This document shows, one piece after another, positions 1 to 9,879 of a stretch of DNA of 64,000 bases. Location: contig NC_079206.1 in the NCBI RefSeq assembly GCF_026745355.1, forward strand, positions 25,173,437 to 25,237,436, given 5' to 3'. Each line of letters opens with the position of its first letter. Within the stretch, counting starts at the first letter, position 1. The position numbers were made by a program, and so were the translations under genes. The notes under the pieces are model-generated. The model worked only from the letters and a program-made list of their open reading frames with translations, had not been told where the DNA came from and did not search any database. The DNA comes from Beta vulgaris subsp. vulgaris. Lineage: Eukaryota; Streptophyta; Magnoliopsida; Caryophyllales; Amaranthaceae.

Positions 1-218
1 TACAAGAAAAGGAACAAGACAAAGAAATATGTTGATCTACCTAGTGATAAGTTTTGTATGTATTGTGGCAAGGTAGGTCATTACATAAATCAATGTCAAT
101 TAAAATCTGAAATGATTGGGAAAAAGTGACAATAAGTAAGAAAAAATGGGTTGTCAAAACAAATCCTAGTCAAGAACAGGAACCCACGAAAGATGGGGTT
201 CCTACAACTAACACTTAG
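1..218 (+). pseudogene. gag C-terminal end with CCHC zinc knuckle (element A)
   Basis: A CCHC zinc knuckle is encoded at about 55-99 (CMYCGKVGHYINQC), the nucleic-acid-binding part of a copia Gag. A one-base deletion near 125, relative to the copy at 52775-53059, breaks the frame after the knuckle. The original frame would end at a TAG at 216-218, just before the protease region, and the same stop is present in the minus-strand copy. The N-terminal part is outside the window. Confidence 0.75.
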
Positions 219-225
219 TTGATTT

Positions 226-540
226 TTGCAGGTTGGAGTGAGGGGGAACAACACATGGTATCTCGATAGTGGTTGTTCCAAGCACATGACAGGAGACAAA
301 ACGAAGTTTCTCTCACTCACAACCTATGAAGGTGGAGTGTAACATTTGGTGATAATAAGAAAGGTAACATAGTTGCTATGGGTAAGGTCGGTAAGTCACC
401 ATACACTCCATTGAAAATGTATTTTTAGTTGAAGGTCTAAAACATAATCTATTAAGCATTTCTCAATTCTGTGACAAAGGAAATACTGTAAAATTTGATA
501 AAGAAAAATGCTTATCATCAACATTAAAACTAAGAAGGTT
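226..540 (+). pseudogene. retropepsin-like protease region (element A)
   Basis: Codons around 250-290 encode W-Y-L-D-S-G-C-S-K-H-M, the copia aspartic protease active-site block with the catalytic Asp in DSG. The frame is +1 relative to the preceding gag frame and is opened by a TTTTTGCAG|GTTGG context. One-base deletions near 336 and 401, relative to the minus-strand copy at 52477-52767, destroy the frame. The protease would process Gag-Pol inside the virus-like particle. Confidence 0.75.
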
Positions 541-1530
541 ATCTTGGAAGGAACAAGGAAAGGGAACACATACATTGTGGATCTAGACCTTGTTCCTCAA
601 ATCAATTTAACTTGTCTTAGTGTTATTGAAGATGATTCACTTCTTGGCACAAGCGTCTAGGACATGCTAGCTTTTCATTACTTGAGAAACTTAGATCAAA
701 AGATCTTGTTTTAGGATTACCATCCATAAAATTTCATATTGATCAAGTTTGTGATGCATGTGCACGAGGTAAGCAAGTAAGATCCTCTTTCAAATCTAAA
801 ACGATTGTAAGTACCACTAAACCATTAGAATTAATTCATATGGACTTATGTGGACCCATGAGAATTCAAAGCAGAAGTGGAAAGAGGTATGTACTTGTGA
901 TTGTAGATGACTACTCTAGGTACACTTGGGTTATTTTTCTCACTAGTAAAGATGAAACTTATGATGAGTTCCTTGTCTTTGCTAAAAGAGTTCAAAACTA
1001 AGTGGCATAAAATAATGCACATTAGATCAGATCATGGCAAGGAATTCGAAAATTATAAATTTGATGACTTAAGCAGAGATAATGGCCTAGATCATAATTT
1101 TTCTGCCCCTAGAACACCACAACAAAATGGTGTTGTAGAAAGGAAAAATAGAACTTTGGAGGAAATGTCTAGAACCATGTTAATTGCTAGTGAACTTCCA
1201 AGGAACTTTTGGGCTGAAGCTGTTAATACTGCTTGTCACATAATTAATCGTGCCATGATGAGACCTATCATTAATAAAACTCCTTATGAACTTTATTTGG
1301 AAAGAAACCAAATATCACTATTTTAGAACATTTGGTGCAAATGTTATGTGCATAATAATGGAAAAGATAATCTTGGAAAATTTGATGCAAGGAGTGATGA
1401 AGCAACATTTTTAGGATACTCCTCACATAGTAAAGCTTATAGAGTATATAACAAAAGAACTATGTGTGTTGAAGAAAGCATTCATGTAATCTTTGATGAA
1501 TCTGACAAAATATCCAAGCATACAGGTTGA
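541..1530 (+). pseudogene. integrase with GAG-pre-integrase zinc finger (element A)
   Basis: The region encodes the pre-integrase HHCC module (HKRLGHASF in the intact copy, then CDACARGKQ near 750) and the integrase core. The core includes IHMDLCGPM, the VDDYSRYTWV segment and HGKEFENYKF, followed by the catalytic-Glu helix region PQQNGVVERKNRTLEEM at about 1120-1170. Frame is lost near 645, 995, 1299 and 1331 through one- or two-base deletions relative to the copy at 51489-52448. The last piece (1348-1530) is the C-terminal domain containing GYSSHSKAYRVYN. It would insert element cDNA into the genome; here it is a broken copy. Confidence 0.85.
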
Positions 1531-1791
1531 TGACTATGAGATAGGGTTAGCACAACCAGTAAAGGAAGCAATTCACAAGAAGAAGAAGTGAAAGAGGAAA
1601 GGAACGAGGAATTTGAAAATAATGAATCAATGATGTTCCTGTTCCTCAAGGAGGAGAAGATGCTCCTGTTCCTCAAATGAAGGAACTGAGTCCACCGAGG
1701 CTAACAGAGGAACAACTGAGCAGAGTTCCTCATCTACTCAAGGAACTCATGAGGAACAACATGTTCCTATAAGAGAGTTTCAACCAAAACC
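1531..1791 (+). other. variable linker between integrase and reverse transcriptase (element A)
   Basis: Low-complexity coding linker rich in Glu and Pro, with repeated GTTCCT/AGGAAC blocks. Its counterpart in the minus-strand copy is at about 51166-51488. No domain is recognised; it is part of the pol polyprotein and is broken by indels. Confidence 0.6.
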
Positions 1792-3185
1792 TTGGAGATT
1801 ACAAAATCACATCCTGTGGAACTCATAATCAGCGACATATCCAAAGGTACGCAAACTAGATCTCAGTTAAGGAACTTTTGTGCATTTCATGCGTTCCTAT
1901 CAATGATGGAACCAAGAAATCATGAAGAAGCCTTAACTGACTCTGATTGGATTATGCAATGCAAGCTGAATTAAATGAGTTTGAAAGAAACAAGGTATGG
2001 CATCTAGTTCCTCATCTAAACAACAAAAGTAATTGGCTTAAAATGGGTGTTTAGAAACAAACTAGATGAATATGGAACCATTGTAAGAAACAAAGCTAGA
2101 CTTGTAGTAAAGGTTATAATAACAAGAAGGAATATATTATGAAGAAACCTTTGCTCCTGTAGCTAGATTAGAAGCCATTAGAATTTTAATTGCATTTGCT
2201 GCTTACATGGGATTTAAATATATCAAATGGATGTTAAGTGTGCATTTTTAAATGGCTATCTAAAGAAGATGTATATGTTGAACAACCCCCTGGTTTGAAA
2301 ATAATAATCTCCCAAATCATGTCTACAAGCTTGATAAAGCTCTTTATGGGTTAAAACAAGCACCTAGATCATGGTATGAGAGATTATCAAAGTTCCTTTT
2401 AGAAAACAATTTTAAAAGAGGAAAGGTTGATAAAACCTTGTTCCTAAAATCTAAAGGAACTGATATTTTGCTTGTTCAAATATATGTTGATGACATCATA
2501 TTCGGAGCTACTAATGAAACATTGTGCAAAGAATTCTCAAGTCTCATGAGCAATGAATTTGAAATGAGTATGATGGGTGAGTTAAATTTCTTTCTTGGAC
2601 TACAAATCAAACAAACTGAAAAGGAATAATTGTTCACCAACAAAAATACATAAAGGAACTATTAAAGAAATATGGCCTCGAAAATTCAAAGATAAATCAC
2701 ACTCCTATGGGAACTTCAACTAGATTAGATGAAGACTCCATAGGAACAAGTGTTGATCAAACAAAATATAGAGGAATGATTGGTTCACTTTTGTATCTAA
2801 CTGCTAGTCGTCCAGACATAGCTTTCAGTGTTGGTTTGTGTGCTAGATTTCAAGCAAATCCAAAGGAGTCTCACCTCACTGCTGTGAAGAGAATTCTTAG
2901 ATACTTAAAGGAACAGATGATCTTGGACTCTACTATCCAAGAAGTGATACATTCGACTAAAAGGATATGCAGATGCAGATTATGCTGGAGATCTTGTAAA
3001 TAGGAAAAGCACCTCAGGTATGGCACAATTCCTTGGTCATAGTTTAGTTTCTTGGAGTACCAAGAAACAAAACACAGTTGCTTTATCCACTGCTGAAGCA
3101 GAATATGTAGCAACTGCTGCATGTTGCTCTCAAATGCTTTGGATAAAACAACAACTTAGTGACTATGGAAGAACTTTCAATGTGT
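1792..3185 (+). pseudogene. reverse transcriptase and truncated RNase H (element A)
   Basis: Copia reverse transcriptase blocks are visible: W-V-F-R-N-K-L-D-E near 2045, [16 protein letters not shown] near 2140-2190, [11 protein letters not shown] near 2225, [14 protein letters not shown] near 2345, and the catalytic YVDDIIFGA at about 2483-2510. RNase H follows with RGMIGSLLYLTASRPDIAF, the STSGMAQFLG stretch near 3010-3040 and ALSTAEAEYVA near 3080. After ACTATGG at about 3165 the sequence jumps over roughly 300 bases present in the minus-strand copy (about 49500-49800), so the C-terminal part of RNase H, including its CDN block, is missing. Many one-base deletions also break the frame. It converts element RNA to DNA in intact relatives. 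Confidence 0.88.
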
Positions 3186-3689
3186 GCTAAAAATGATTGT
3201 GTTTAATTGCCTAAGACCATTGCAAAATGGAATGTTGCAAAACATAAACATGAATTCAAAGAAATTAAACAACTCACAAATGTCACATAATACTCCCCTT
3301 ACTGTTCCTAAGGTTAAGAAACATGCATGATATGAAGGACATTGATATGTAGCATTAGTTGTTCCTATAGCACAAGTCCCTTAGCATTTATTTTATTTCA
3401 AAAATTAAAACTCATAAACATCCGAAAAATCCGAAAAATCCCAAAATAAGGGGAATCAGATTTAATTAAATCTTGATTCCTATTTATTATCTTTTCGTTT
3501 TTTTTCTTTTTATTTTTATTTGCTTTATTTTTTTTTTTCCCGCGTGTCATAATTACTATTACATGCAAAACTTCCTCCTTTAATTCATCATAAGAAACCA
3601 TGTTCCTCTAAACTCTTCATCTTCACCATAGCCGAAACCTTCATCACACCTCTTGATACTCCATAAAAACCTCAAATCCTTCCCAAATC
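3186..3689 (+). other. spacer between pol and the extra ORF (element A)
   Basis: AT-rich non-coding stretch with a T-rich run near 3490-3540 ending in CCCGCGTGTCATAATTAC. The minus-strand copy has an equivalent spacer at about 49002-49718. It could hold the promoter or splice site for the downstream ORF, but I see no decisive motif. Confidence 0.5.
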
Positions 3690-5569
3690 ATGGCAAAAAC
3701 TTCAAGAAACTCTCCTTTTCCCACATCAAAAACTACCAACACTTCAAAAATGGAAAATACTTCATCTCCAACCAAAACCCTTGAAACCGACATAATTCAA
3801 GAAAACCCCATAGAGGAACAACAATTAGAATCTCTTAGAAGGAGTATGCGTAGAAGAAAGTTAATTGGGGAACACGATGAAGAAGAAACCCTGGAACAAT
3901 CTCAGGGGGAAGAAGAAGAAATCACACATGTTCCTTCCAAGAGAACTGTTTCTCATCTTCCAAGAAACGGGTCGAACGAAGTGAATCTAGGTATGTTTTG
4001 GGTTTTTGCGTCGATTTAGAATGGGCTAATAAAGTTGAATTTCAAGAATTAACCTCCATTCTAAAGGAACAAGGCATGGAATTCTTGTTTGAATTCGCCT
4101 TTAATAACGCTCTTGTTCCTTTAGCTATGGATGAATTCTGTGCTAATTTTGTCAACACTAATGGTATTTGCACTACTGAGGTTAGAGGAAAGAAAATTAG
4201 GTTTAATCAAGCCACATTAGGGAAAGTATGGGAAATTCCCTGCAAAGGAACTGATTTGTACTTTAAACGGAAAGGAACTGTGTCTTTTCCGAATTTTCCT
4301 CAGGACAAAATTTTAGAATATTTTGGAGGAACTGCTGGCCAAAACAAACTCAACCATAACCTACTCTCTCCCCTTCACAAAGTACTATTTAATTTGGTAT
4401 GGAGAGCACTCATTCCTCGAACTGAAAAGAGGAATGAAGTGGGTCTCCTGGATATGTGTTATATGTTTTGCTTGGACCACCATATTCAAATCAACTTCCC
4501 TTCCCTCTTCATTCAACATCTTACTCATTGTATAGAGAATAACTGTGTAATTGGGTACGGTGCTTTGATAACATCTTTACTTCATCACTTTGAAGTAAGA
4601 CTTACGGGTTGGACCACAATAGGAGTCAAACAAGGGAACATCTTGAATGAGAAGACTCTAAATGGACTTGGTTTGTCTGTCCAAGAAGGAGTACTCACTC
4701 AAGGGAGGATGGCTCCAAGTTCCTCAAGTAAAAGAAAACTGCCTAAGCTTAATTTAGAAGAAGATAATGATGTTATCTTGGATGACCCTGTTCCTAAACC
4801 GGAGGAACCGAAACCTAAGAGGCGCAAACACATTGCCATTAAGCCTAAACCTTCTGTCCCTCGGAGAGTGAGGAAGAGCACTCGTATAAAGATTGATCAA
4901 GTTTATGTTCCTTCCAACAAGGACTCTCCATTAGTCCTTTCGGATACTGAGGAACCAGAACCCTCAACTCTCAAGGAACCTACTCCACCTCCATCTCCTA
5001 AACTCTCTGTTTCTTTCACCAAATTGCCCTCCATTTCACCTTCATCCTTCTCTGTTCCTTCCAGTTTTGAGCAGTTGAAGGATGAAATAAAAGGCCCAAA
5101 CCCTTTTGCTTCCACCTCCACAACTCTTCCACCAACACCACCATTTTTACCTCCACTTTATCACCCTTCACCTTCTGTTTCCATTCCAGGAACAGATGAC
5201 CCTTCTATACTCACTCCTCCAGTTCCTTCACACAATCCCCCATCTGCCTCAAGTTCCAAGGGTAAGGAACAGGACACTCCGGATGATGCTAACTGGGTAA
5301 ATGATGTTTGTCTTCCTGCTCAACATATGATCAAATTTTATAATCATCTTCATTGGACTTTGGATGCTAAAACTGATACAATGGTAAGTCTTATGAAGAG
5401 CTTGAGTGATACAGTGGTTGCACAACAAAAGAAGATGGACTCTATGGCCCGTGCCTTGGAGGAGTTGAAGGAACATGTTGGACTCAACCATGGGGTGGTG
5501 ATGAAGATATTAGAGGATGTGGTGGAAGAAGAAGTTGTAGAGGAACACCATTCCCCTTCCCTTTCTTAG
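3690..5569 (+). pseudogene. extra ORF downstream of pol, Sirevirus third (env-like position) ORF
   Basis: Two overlapping frames (3690-4019 and 3998-5569) join into one protein of roughly 620 residues, broken by a one-base deletion near 3950. Visible parts are an acidic, Ser/Glu-rich N-terminus (about 100 residues), a folded-looking domain of about 200 residues (from FCVDLEW to HHFEVRL), a basic then Pro/Ser/Thr-rich middle, and a C-terminal heptad-like stretch ending in an acidic tail (VEEEVVEEHH). Sireviruses often carry such an ORF in this position, usually called env-like. I see no signal peptide or obvious membrane helix, so an envelope role is not supported by the sequence. The folded part resembles what databases call a putative plant transposon protein domain; this is recollection, not a search. 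A second copy lies at 47142-49001. Confidence 0.7.
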
Positions 5570-6123
5570 TTTTTTTTGTTGTTCCTGTTTCCTTAATCAA
5601 GGAACACAACTTTTGTTTAATCCTTTTTTCTTTTCTTTCTTTGTTTTGTTATGGAACAAGTGCTATATAATCAATGACTTTTGCTATTATGTCTGTGTTT
5701 CCGAATGATTTGCATAATTTCTTCCTTGGAATGGCTAGTATTATGTGATTGATGTTTGAGCCAGTTTACTCTTTGATTTTCTAACTTAACCACCAATGGT
5801 GCTTGTATATTGGTCTTAAGGTGCTAAATCAATTCATCAATACATGCAGAGTCTATTCTTTTTGAGGATGACAAAGGGGGAAAATGATTTAAGGAACAAA
5901 CTGTACTAGAAAAAATGAGAAAAATTAAAAAATTGAAAATATGGATAAGGTAAATGAAAAATCAAAAATATGTTAAGGTAAATGAAAAATCAAAATTCAG
6001 TTACTTATAATTGTGTTTTATTTTTCATTTTCTTCTTTAAAAATTTTTCATTATCATTCACTCATATTATTTGTTATTATCCTTAGTTTGTACCTTTGTT
6101 GTCATCATCAAAAAGGGGGAAAT
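5570..6123 (+). other. 3' untranslated region with two polypurine tracts (element A)
   Basis: Non-coding. It contains two G5 polypurine tracts in similar settings: GATGACAAAGGGGGAAAATG at about 5868-5887, and AAAAAGGGGGAAAT immediately before the 3' LTR. Tandem polypurine tracts are a known Sirevirus feature. A short repeat, GGTAAATGAAAAATCAAAA, occurs twice near 5950-5995. Confidence 0.7.
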
Positions 6124-6151
6124 TGTTGAACCCTAGTTTTGATGATGACAA
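6099..6151 (+). promoter_or_regulatory. polypurine tract with hairpin spanning the 3' LTR junction
   Basis: The 15-base arms TTGTCATCATCAAAA (6099-6113) and TTTTGATGATGACAA (6137-6151) are perfect inverted repeats. The 23-base loop contains the G5 tract and the first bases of the LTR (TGTTGAACC from 6124). The tract primes plus-strand DNA synthesis. The inverted arms are also found at 46578-46605 in the minus-strand copy, with one mismatch. Confidence 0.8.
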
Positions 6152-7498
6152 AGAAACAAAGATGCAAACTAAGTAGTGAACTAATGAGTTATTTAAGTGT
6201 ATGATGTTTAAGGTATCAATGAAAGGAACTGGGAGAATACGAAGTCAAGGAAGAAGTCAAGAGAGGATTTCAAAGGCTAAGTAAAGAAGTTTCTGAGTTG
6301 ATACTGGAGCAAGCATTGGATCAAGAAGAATAGAAGCTAGGCGTTTTATCTCTAGTTCCAATGTAAAGGAACAAAGTAAGAATGGTAAGGAACAGTGGCA
6401 GCCTTATTTGAGAATGAGAGTTTGTTCCTTTGCAAGGAACAAACTAAGTGGCACTAAATGAATATGTTAGAGGAACTTAGTTAATAAAAGGAACTAGACT
6501 TAGGCGTGCAACAATATAAGGTTAAAAATATATTTGAGTAAGTCATGCCTAAATTATAGGAAATTAGTTATATCTAATTTCAAATGATAAAATCAGTTTT
6601 AAAAAGAAAATCTGTTTAAGAAAAAGATTTTATTTTTCGGAAAAATTAAGAAAATAAATATCCGATTTTTAGAAAGAATTTGTTTAAAAGATATTATTTT
6701 CTTAAAGATTAAAAATTCAGTTTTAAAGATAAAAATTGTTTTTATAAAACTGATTTTCGGATAAAGCTCAAGGAACTCCTATTGCTTAGGAGTAGTGGCT
6801 AAAATATATCCACGTTCATTTATAGTTCATGGGATCATGGGACATGATGTGAAACATGTTCTTTAGGGAAGGAACATCGTGGGTTAATGGACTAAACATG
6901 TACTCTAGTTTTAATCCCACGTTCTTCATGATTAACACTATAAATATTGAAGTCTAGATAAGTTCCAAAGTGTGTCTGACTAAGTAATTAAGTGAGTTTA
7001 ACTAATTAAGTGTCAGTGCCTTCATTCTCTCATAATAGCCATTTGTTCTTTGCCTTCTTACTCTAATTCCACTAAGCTTATTTCGATCAATTGTATTTTG
7101 GTTTTTGGGGTAAGGGAACTTTGAGTGAAGTTCTGTAAGAGAGAAGCTTTGAGTGAAGCTTGTATGTGTGAGAAAACTTCGAGTGAAGTTGAGAGGAACT
7201 GCTGTTAAGGGAACAGTGGCTCAGGAACTTGAGTTTAGGAACTCAAGGTGTGGCTCGAGTTAGAATTAGGTTGTAACAAAGTTGTTTGGCCTAATTAGTG
7301 AAAGTGTTGAGTTTAAAATCCCTAGTGGTCGAGGTTGTTTCTTCTTGTTGGGCCCAAGAAGTTTTTCCTCGTAAAAATCCCTTGTGTTCCTCTAGCTTGT
7401 TTATTCGTTTAAGTTTTAATTTCCGTAAAAAGTTACGTTTATTTCTACACCTACAATTTACCCCCCCCCCCTCTTGTAGTGTTCCTAGGGAAATAACA
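6124..7498 (+). repeat. 3' LTR of Sirevirus-like element A (1375 bp)
   Basis: It starts TGTTGAACCCTAG directly after the polypurine tract and ends in AGGGAAATAACA. The same ends and nearly the same sequence occur in the two LTRs at 45209-46577 and 54671-56033. By hand I count about 17 GGAAC or GTTCC pentamers, far above expectation. A homopolymer of 12 C lies at about 7460-7471, where the other copies have about 7. A candidate TATA-like motif, ACTATAAATATTG, is at about 6947. Confidence 0.93.
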
Positions 7499-7667
7499 AA
7501 AGCCTTGTTTATATAGAGGTGGACACCTCAACTTAGTAGAGGCCTTTTGAGTAGGACTTTGGTTCTACACCAAAGCAAATTCTTACAGGTTATGGCCCAA
7601 AGATGACAATATCTACTAGTGGGCTCCTGCACACCTAGGGGTGTTACAGGAAGCCTGCAAGGCTCTG
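7499..7667. other. unassigned spacer between element A and copia B
   Basis: No coding potential or repeat boundary recognised. It contains GGGGTGTTACAGG near 7640, which might be a remnant LTR end, but there is no partner in the window. The next bases match the LTR of copia B. Confidence 0.4.
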
Positions 7668-7901
7668 ACGATCAAAATATGAAAATCTTCATCATAACAA
7701 ATCTCTCATAAACTTATTTCCAATTGATAATGTTCATAGTTAGCGTGACCACTATTATTGTGTCTTATTTGTAACTCGAAGGTGAATTTCCTATAACCCG
7801 TGCTTTACGATTAAGGTCATAATATTATTTCTAATAATGTCTATCACGCCTAGAAGATTGTTCATCTTGTGACCCTTGATTTTTTCGTAGTTTACCTAAC
7901 A
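7668..7901 (+). repeat. partial 5' LTR of copia B
   Basis: From GATCAAAAT onward it aligns with the last 230 bases of the 3' LTR (about 27225-27450), including ATTTCCAATTGATA, GTGACCACTATT, GTGCTTTACGATTA and the end CCTAACA. The upstream 500 or so bases of the LTR are absent. No clean tRNA-type primer site follows, so it is presumably decayed. Confidence 0.8.
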
Positions 7902-7927
7902 ATTCAAAAGTAATATTTTTTTGTGAG

Positions 7928-8163
7928 ATGACTACAATCCATGAAATGTCAGCAAATTTTCACAAATTTGACAAATTTGGGGGTGTTGGCTTTGCAAAAT
8001 GGCAAAAAAAGATGATTTCCTCCTTACTTCTCTAAGTCTGGTGTATGTCCTAAGCACTCCCAATCCCCAAGAAGTGTAGCATGAAACTGTTGAGCCAATT
8101 ATGAAGAGAAACACATGGGAGGATGATAATTACATATGTCGTGGTCACATCCTTAATGATATG
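7928..8163 (+). pseudogene. copia B gag, N-terminal piece
   Basis: Starting at ATG 7928 the translation begins MTTIHEMSANFHKFDKFGG and continues to GFAKWQKKMISSLL, the start of a copia UBN2-type Gag. An in-frame stop appears near 8032. The last readable stretch, ending N-Y-I-C-R-G-H-I-L-N-D-M just before the LTR-element insertion at 8164, continues at 10399 with S-D-A-L-F-D-I-Y. Gag would form the particle shell. Confidence 0.75.
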
Positions 8164-8685
8164 TGATATGAAATGGAAGTCGTTATATAGAGTTCTAGTT
8201 CTATTAGGATTCTATGTAAATTAGGGTCTTAATTTCAGCTTTATTTTAATTAAGTGTTTAAGTGATAAAGGAATCCTATTATACTTAGGAGTCTAATTCC
8301 TTATCAAAGTCTAATTAGGAGTCTAAATCAAGTAGGAGTAGGATAAAGTTATGTTTTCCTAGTTGAATTAGCCTAGCTTGTACCCTATATATAGGGGCCG
8401 AATTTCTTCAATAAACTTAGAGTATTTTGAGTTATTTTCCTTCTTCTTTAATTGTGTGCTTGTATGCTTGCAATTGAAAACCATTAATTATTTTTCAGGA
8501 GTGTTGAATACTTAGTGTTAAACAACTTAATTTCAGGAGTGATTTTAAGGGTGTTTGAGTCTTTAATCAAGGTTCAGGAGTGTTCTTGATTAAATTCATA
8601 TCTTGGTTCGAGTTTCTCATAAGTTGTTCGAAATCTTGGAAGTAAAACATAGATTATTAGACTTCATAGTTCAATAATCATATCA
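8164..8685 (+). repeat. 5' LTR of the LARD-like element (522 bp)
   Basis: It matches 9880-10398 over its full length with only a few changes (for example CTATATATAGGGG versus CTATATAGGG). A TATA-like TACCCTATATATAG lies at about 8380-8394 and a CAATAAACTTAG polyadenylation-like motif at about 8410. Confidence 0.92.
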
Positions 8686-8687
8686 AG

Positions 8688-8699
8688 TGGTATCAAAGC
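8688..8699 (+). promoter_or_regulatory. primer binding site of the LARD-like element
   Basis: TGGTATCAAAGC lies two bases after the LTR end. It is one mismatch from the usual plant TGGTATCAGAGC complementary to initiator tRNA-Met. Confidence 0.8.
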
Positions 8700-9293
8700 T
8701 AGAAGTGGAATTTTCGCGTAAAAATTGATGGACGTAAATTATACATATATGAGAGTGTTGTGTTAAAATTTCATTGAATTTGGACGAGAGGCGAAGCCGC
8801 AACAGCCCTCGACATTAGACGAAAATTCCTGGCAGTTTCGCAAGAACTTAAGGTGATCTTTGAACGACTCGAACTCCCATAATATTTCGAGTTTTTTGAT
8901 GATTTTTGATCCTAAACTGGACTACATCCTGTCTAGTTTATTGTGTTAAAATTTCACAAAGTTTCGAGGAGATTTGATAAAGTTTCGAGACTCTTCTTTA
9001 AAGTCGCGCAAGAATCGCTGGAATCAAGAACAGCGATATTAAAACGAGTATTTCCAGCACTTGAGTACGAATTTGACCACGAAATTTTAACTGAAATCTT
9101 ACAACATACAAATATATATTGTGTCAAAATTTCATAAGGTTTGGGTTTGTTTTGAGGAAGTTACGGAGTTCTTAGTTGGCGTGATACAAAACAAGGTTCA
9201 AGAAGTGGTTATACATCCAAGATTACACTTTTTTACATCCAAGAATCAATCTTTCATGTCCAAGATGATATCTTTGACGTCCAAGATCCATTC

Positions 9294-9626
9294 TTGAAGT
9301 TCAAGAAAGGAGTAGCAACCATCAAAGACCATTTAACCATGACATCCGAGATGGATGAGCTTGCCATGGCTATGCAAGCACTAGTAAAGTCACAAAAGGA
9401 GGAAAAAGAAAACTTGGCTAGACTAATGGCGACGTTTAAAGAAATGAATGATTTGGTTCAAAAACTTCAAGAGAGACAACATGAAGAAAAACAACAACTT
9501 CCTATTGTTGAGGATGAAGAAAAGATCGAAATTTTTTCTTGTTCTAAGGATAAAGATTTGAACTTTGAAGTTTCTCATGAGGAAGTACTGGTACCTAATG
9601 TTGATCGCAGAAATATGAGCCTTTAG
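9294..9626 (+). CDS. small coiled-coil protein of the LARD-like element, function unknown
   Basis: Open frame of 110 codons inside the otherwise non-coding internal region. Residues 15-70 are rich in Lys, Glu, Gln and Leu with heptad-like spacing, predicting a coiled coil; the tail is acidic. It has no zinc knuckle and no similarity I recognise to Gag, protease or reverse transcriptase. It could be the remnant N-terminus of a Gag, since many plant gypsy Gag regions start with coiled coils, or a chance frame. A second frame at 9644-9940 runs into the LTR and is not counted. Confidence 0.35.
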   Translation: MKFKKGVATIKDHLTMTSEMDELAMAMQALVKSQKEEKENLARLMATFKEMNDLVQKLQERQHEEKQQLPIVEDEEKIEIFSCSKDKDLNFEVSHEEVLVPNVDRRNMSL

Positions 9627-9865
9627 TTAATATTTCTTTAACTTTGGTGCCTAGTGTTGCTGATGATCGTGGTTATCCCAATGTTTTACATGTGTTTGTT
9701 AGGAGGGATAAATTGCGACTAGGGACAAATCAAGGTTTGGAAAACCTAAGATTTTGTGCAGCTGAAGAGGGTGATGAACGACGCCACATGTTCATGGTGT
9801 ATATTGCTAAACGCTTGATTTGGATGATTTCATGGATCACAATAAACTTGAGGACAAGTTTTTTC

Positions 9866-9877
9866 GAAGAAGGGGAG
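9866..9877 (+). promoter_or_regulatory. polypurine tract of the LARD-like element
   Basis: GAAGAAGGGGAG lies two bases before the 3' LTR start TGATATG. It is the plus-strand primer for reverse transcription. Confidence 0.8.
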
Positions 9878-9879
9878 TA

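Larger units (their letters stand above)
1..7498 (+). mobile_element. Sirevirus-like Ty1/copia element A, 3' part
   Basis: Copia order is read directly: gag zinc knuckle, protease, integrase, reverse transcriptase, RNase H, then a long extra ORF, polypurine tracts and a 3' LTR. Integrase before reverse transcriptase identifies Ty1/copia. The extra ORF after pol, the tandem polypurine tracts and the hairpin at the LTR junction are Sirevirus (SIRE1/Opie type) traits from established knowledge. The 5' LTR and most of gag lie left of the window. The same family is present at 43744-56033 on the other strand, and alignment by eye shows very few substitutions but many one-base deletions in this copy. 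All frames are broken, so it is annotated as non-functional as assembled. Confidence 0.9.

Noticed and set aside
1..7498. endogenous pararetrovirus
   Set aside because: Integrase and LTRs are present and the order is protease-integrase-reverse transcriptase, which is copia; no movement or coat protein blocks.
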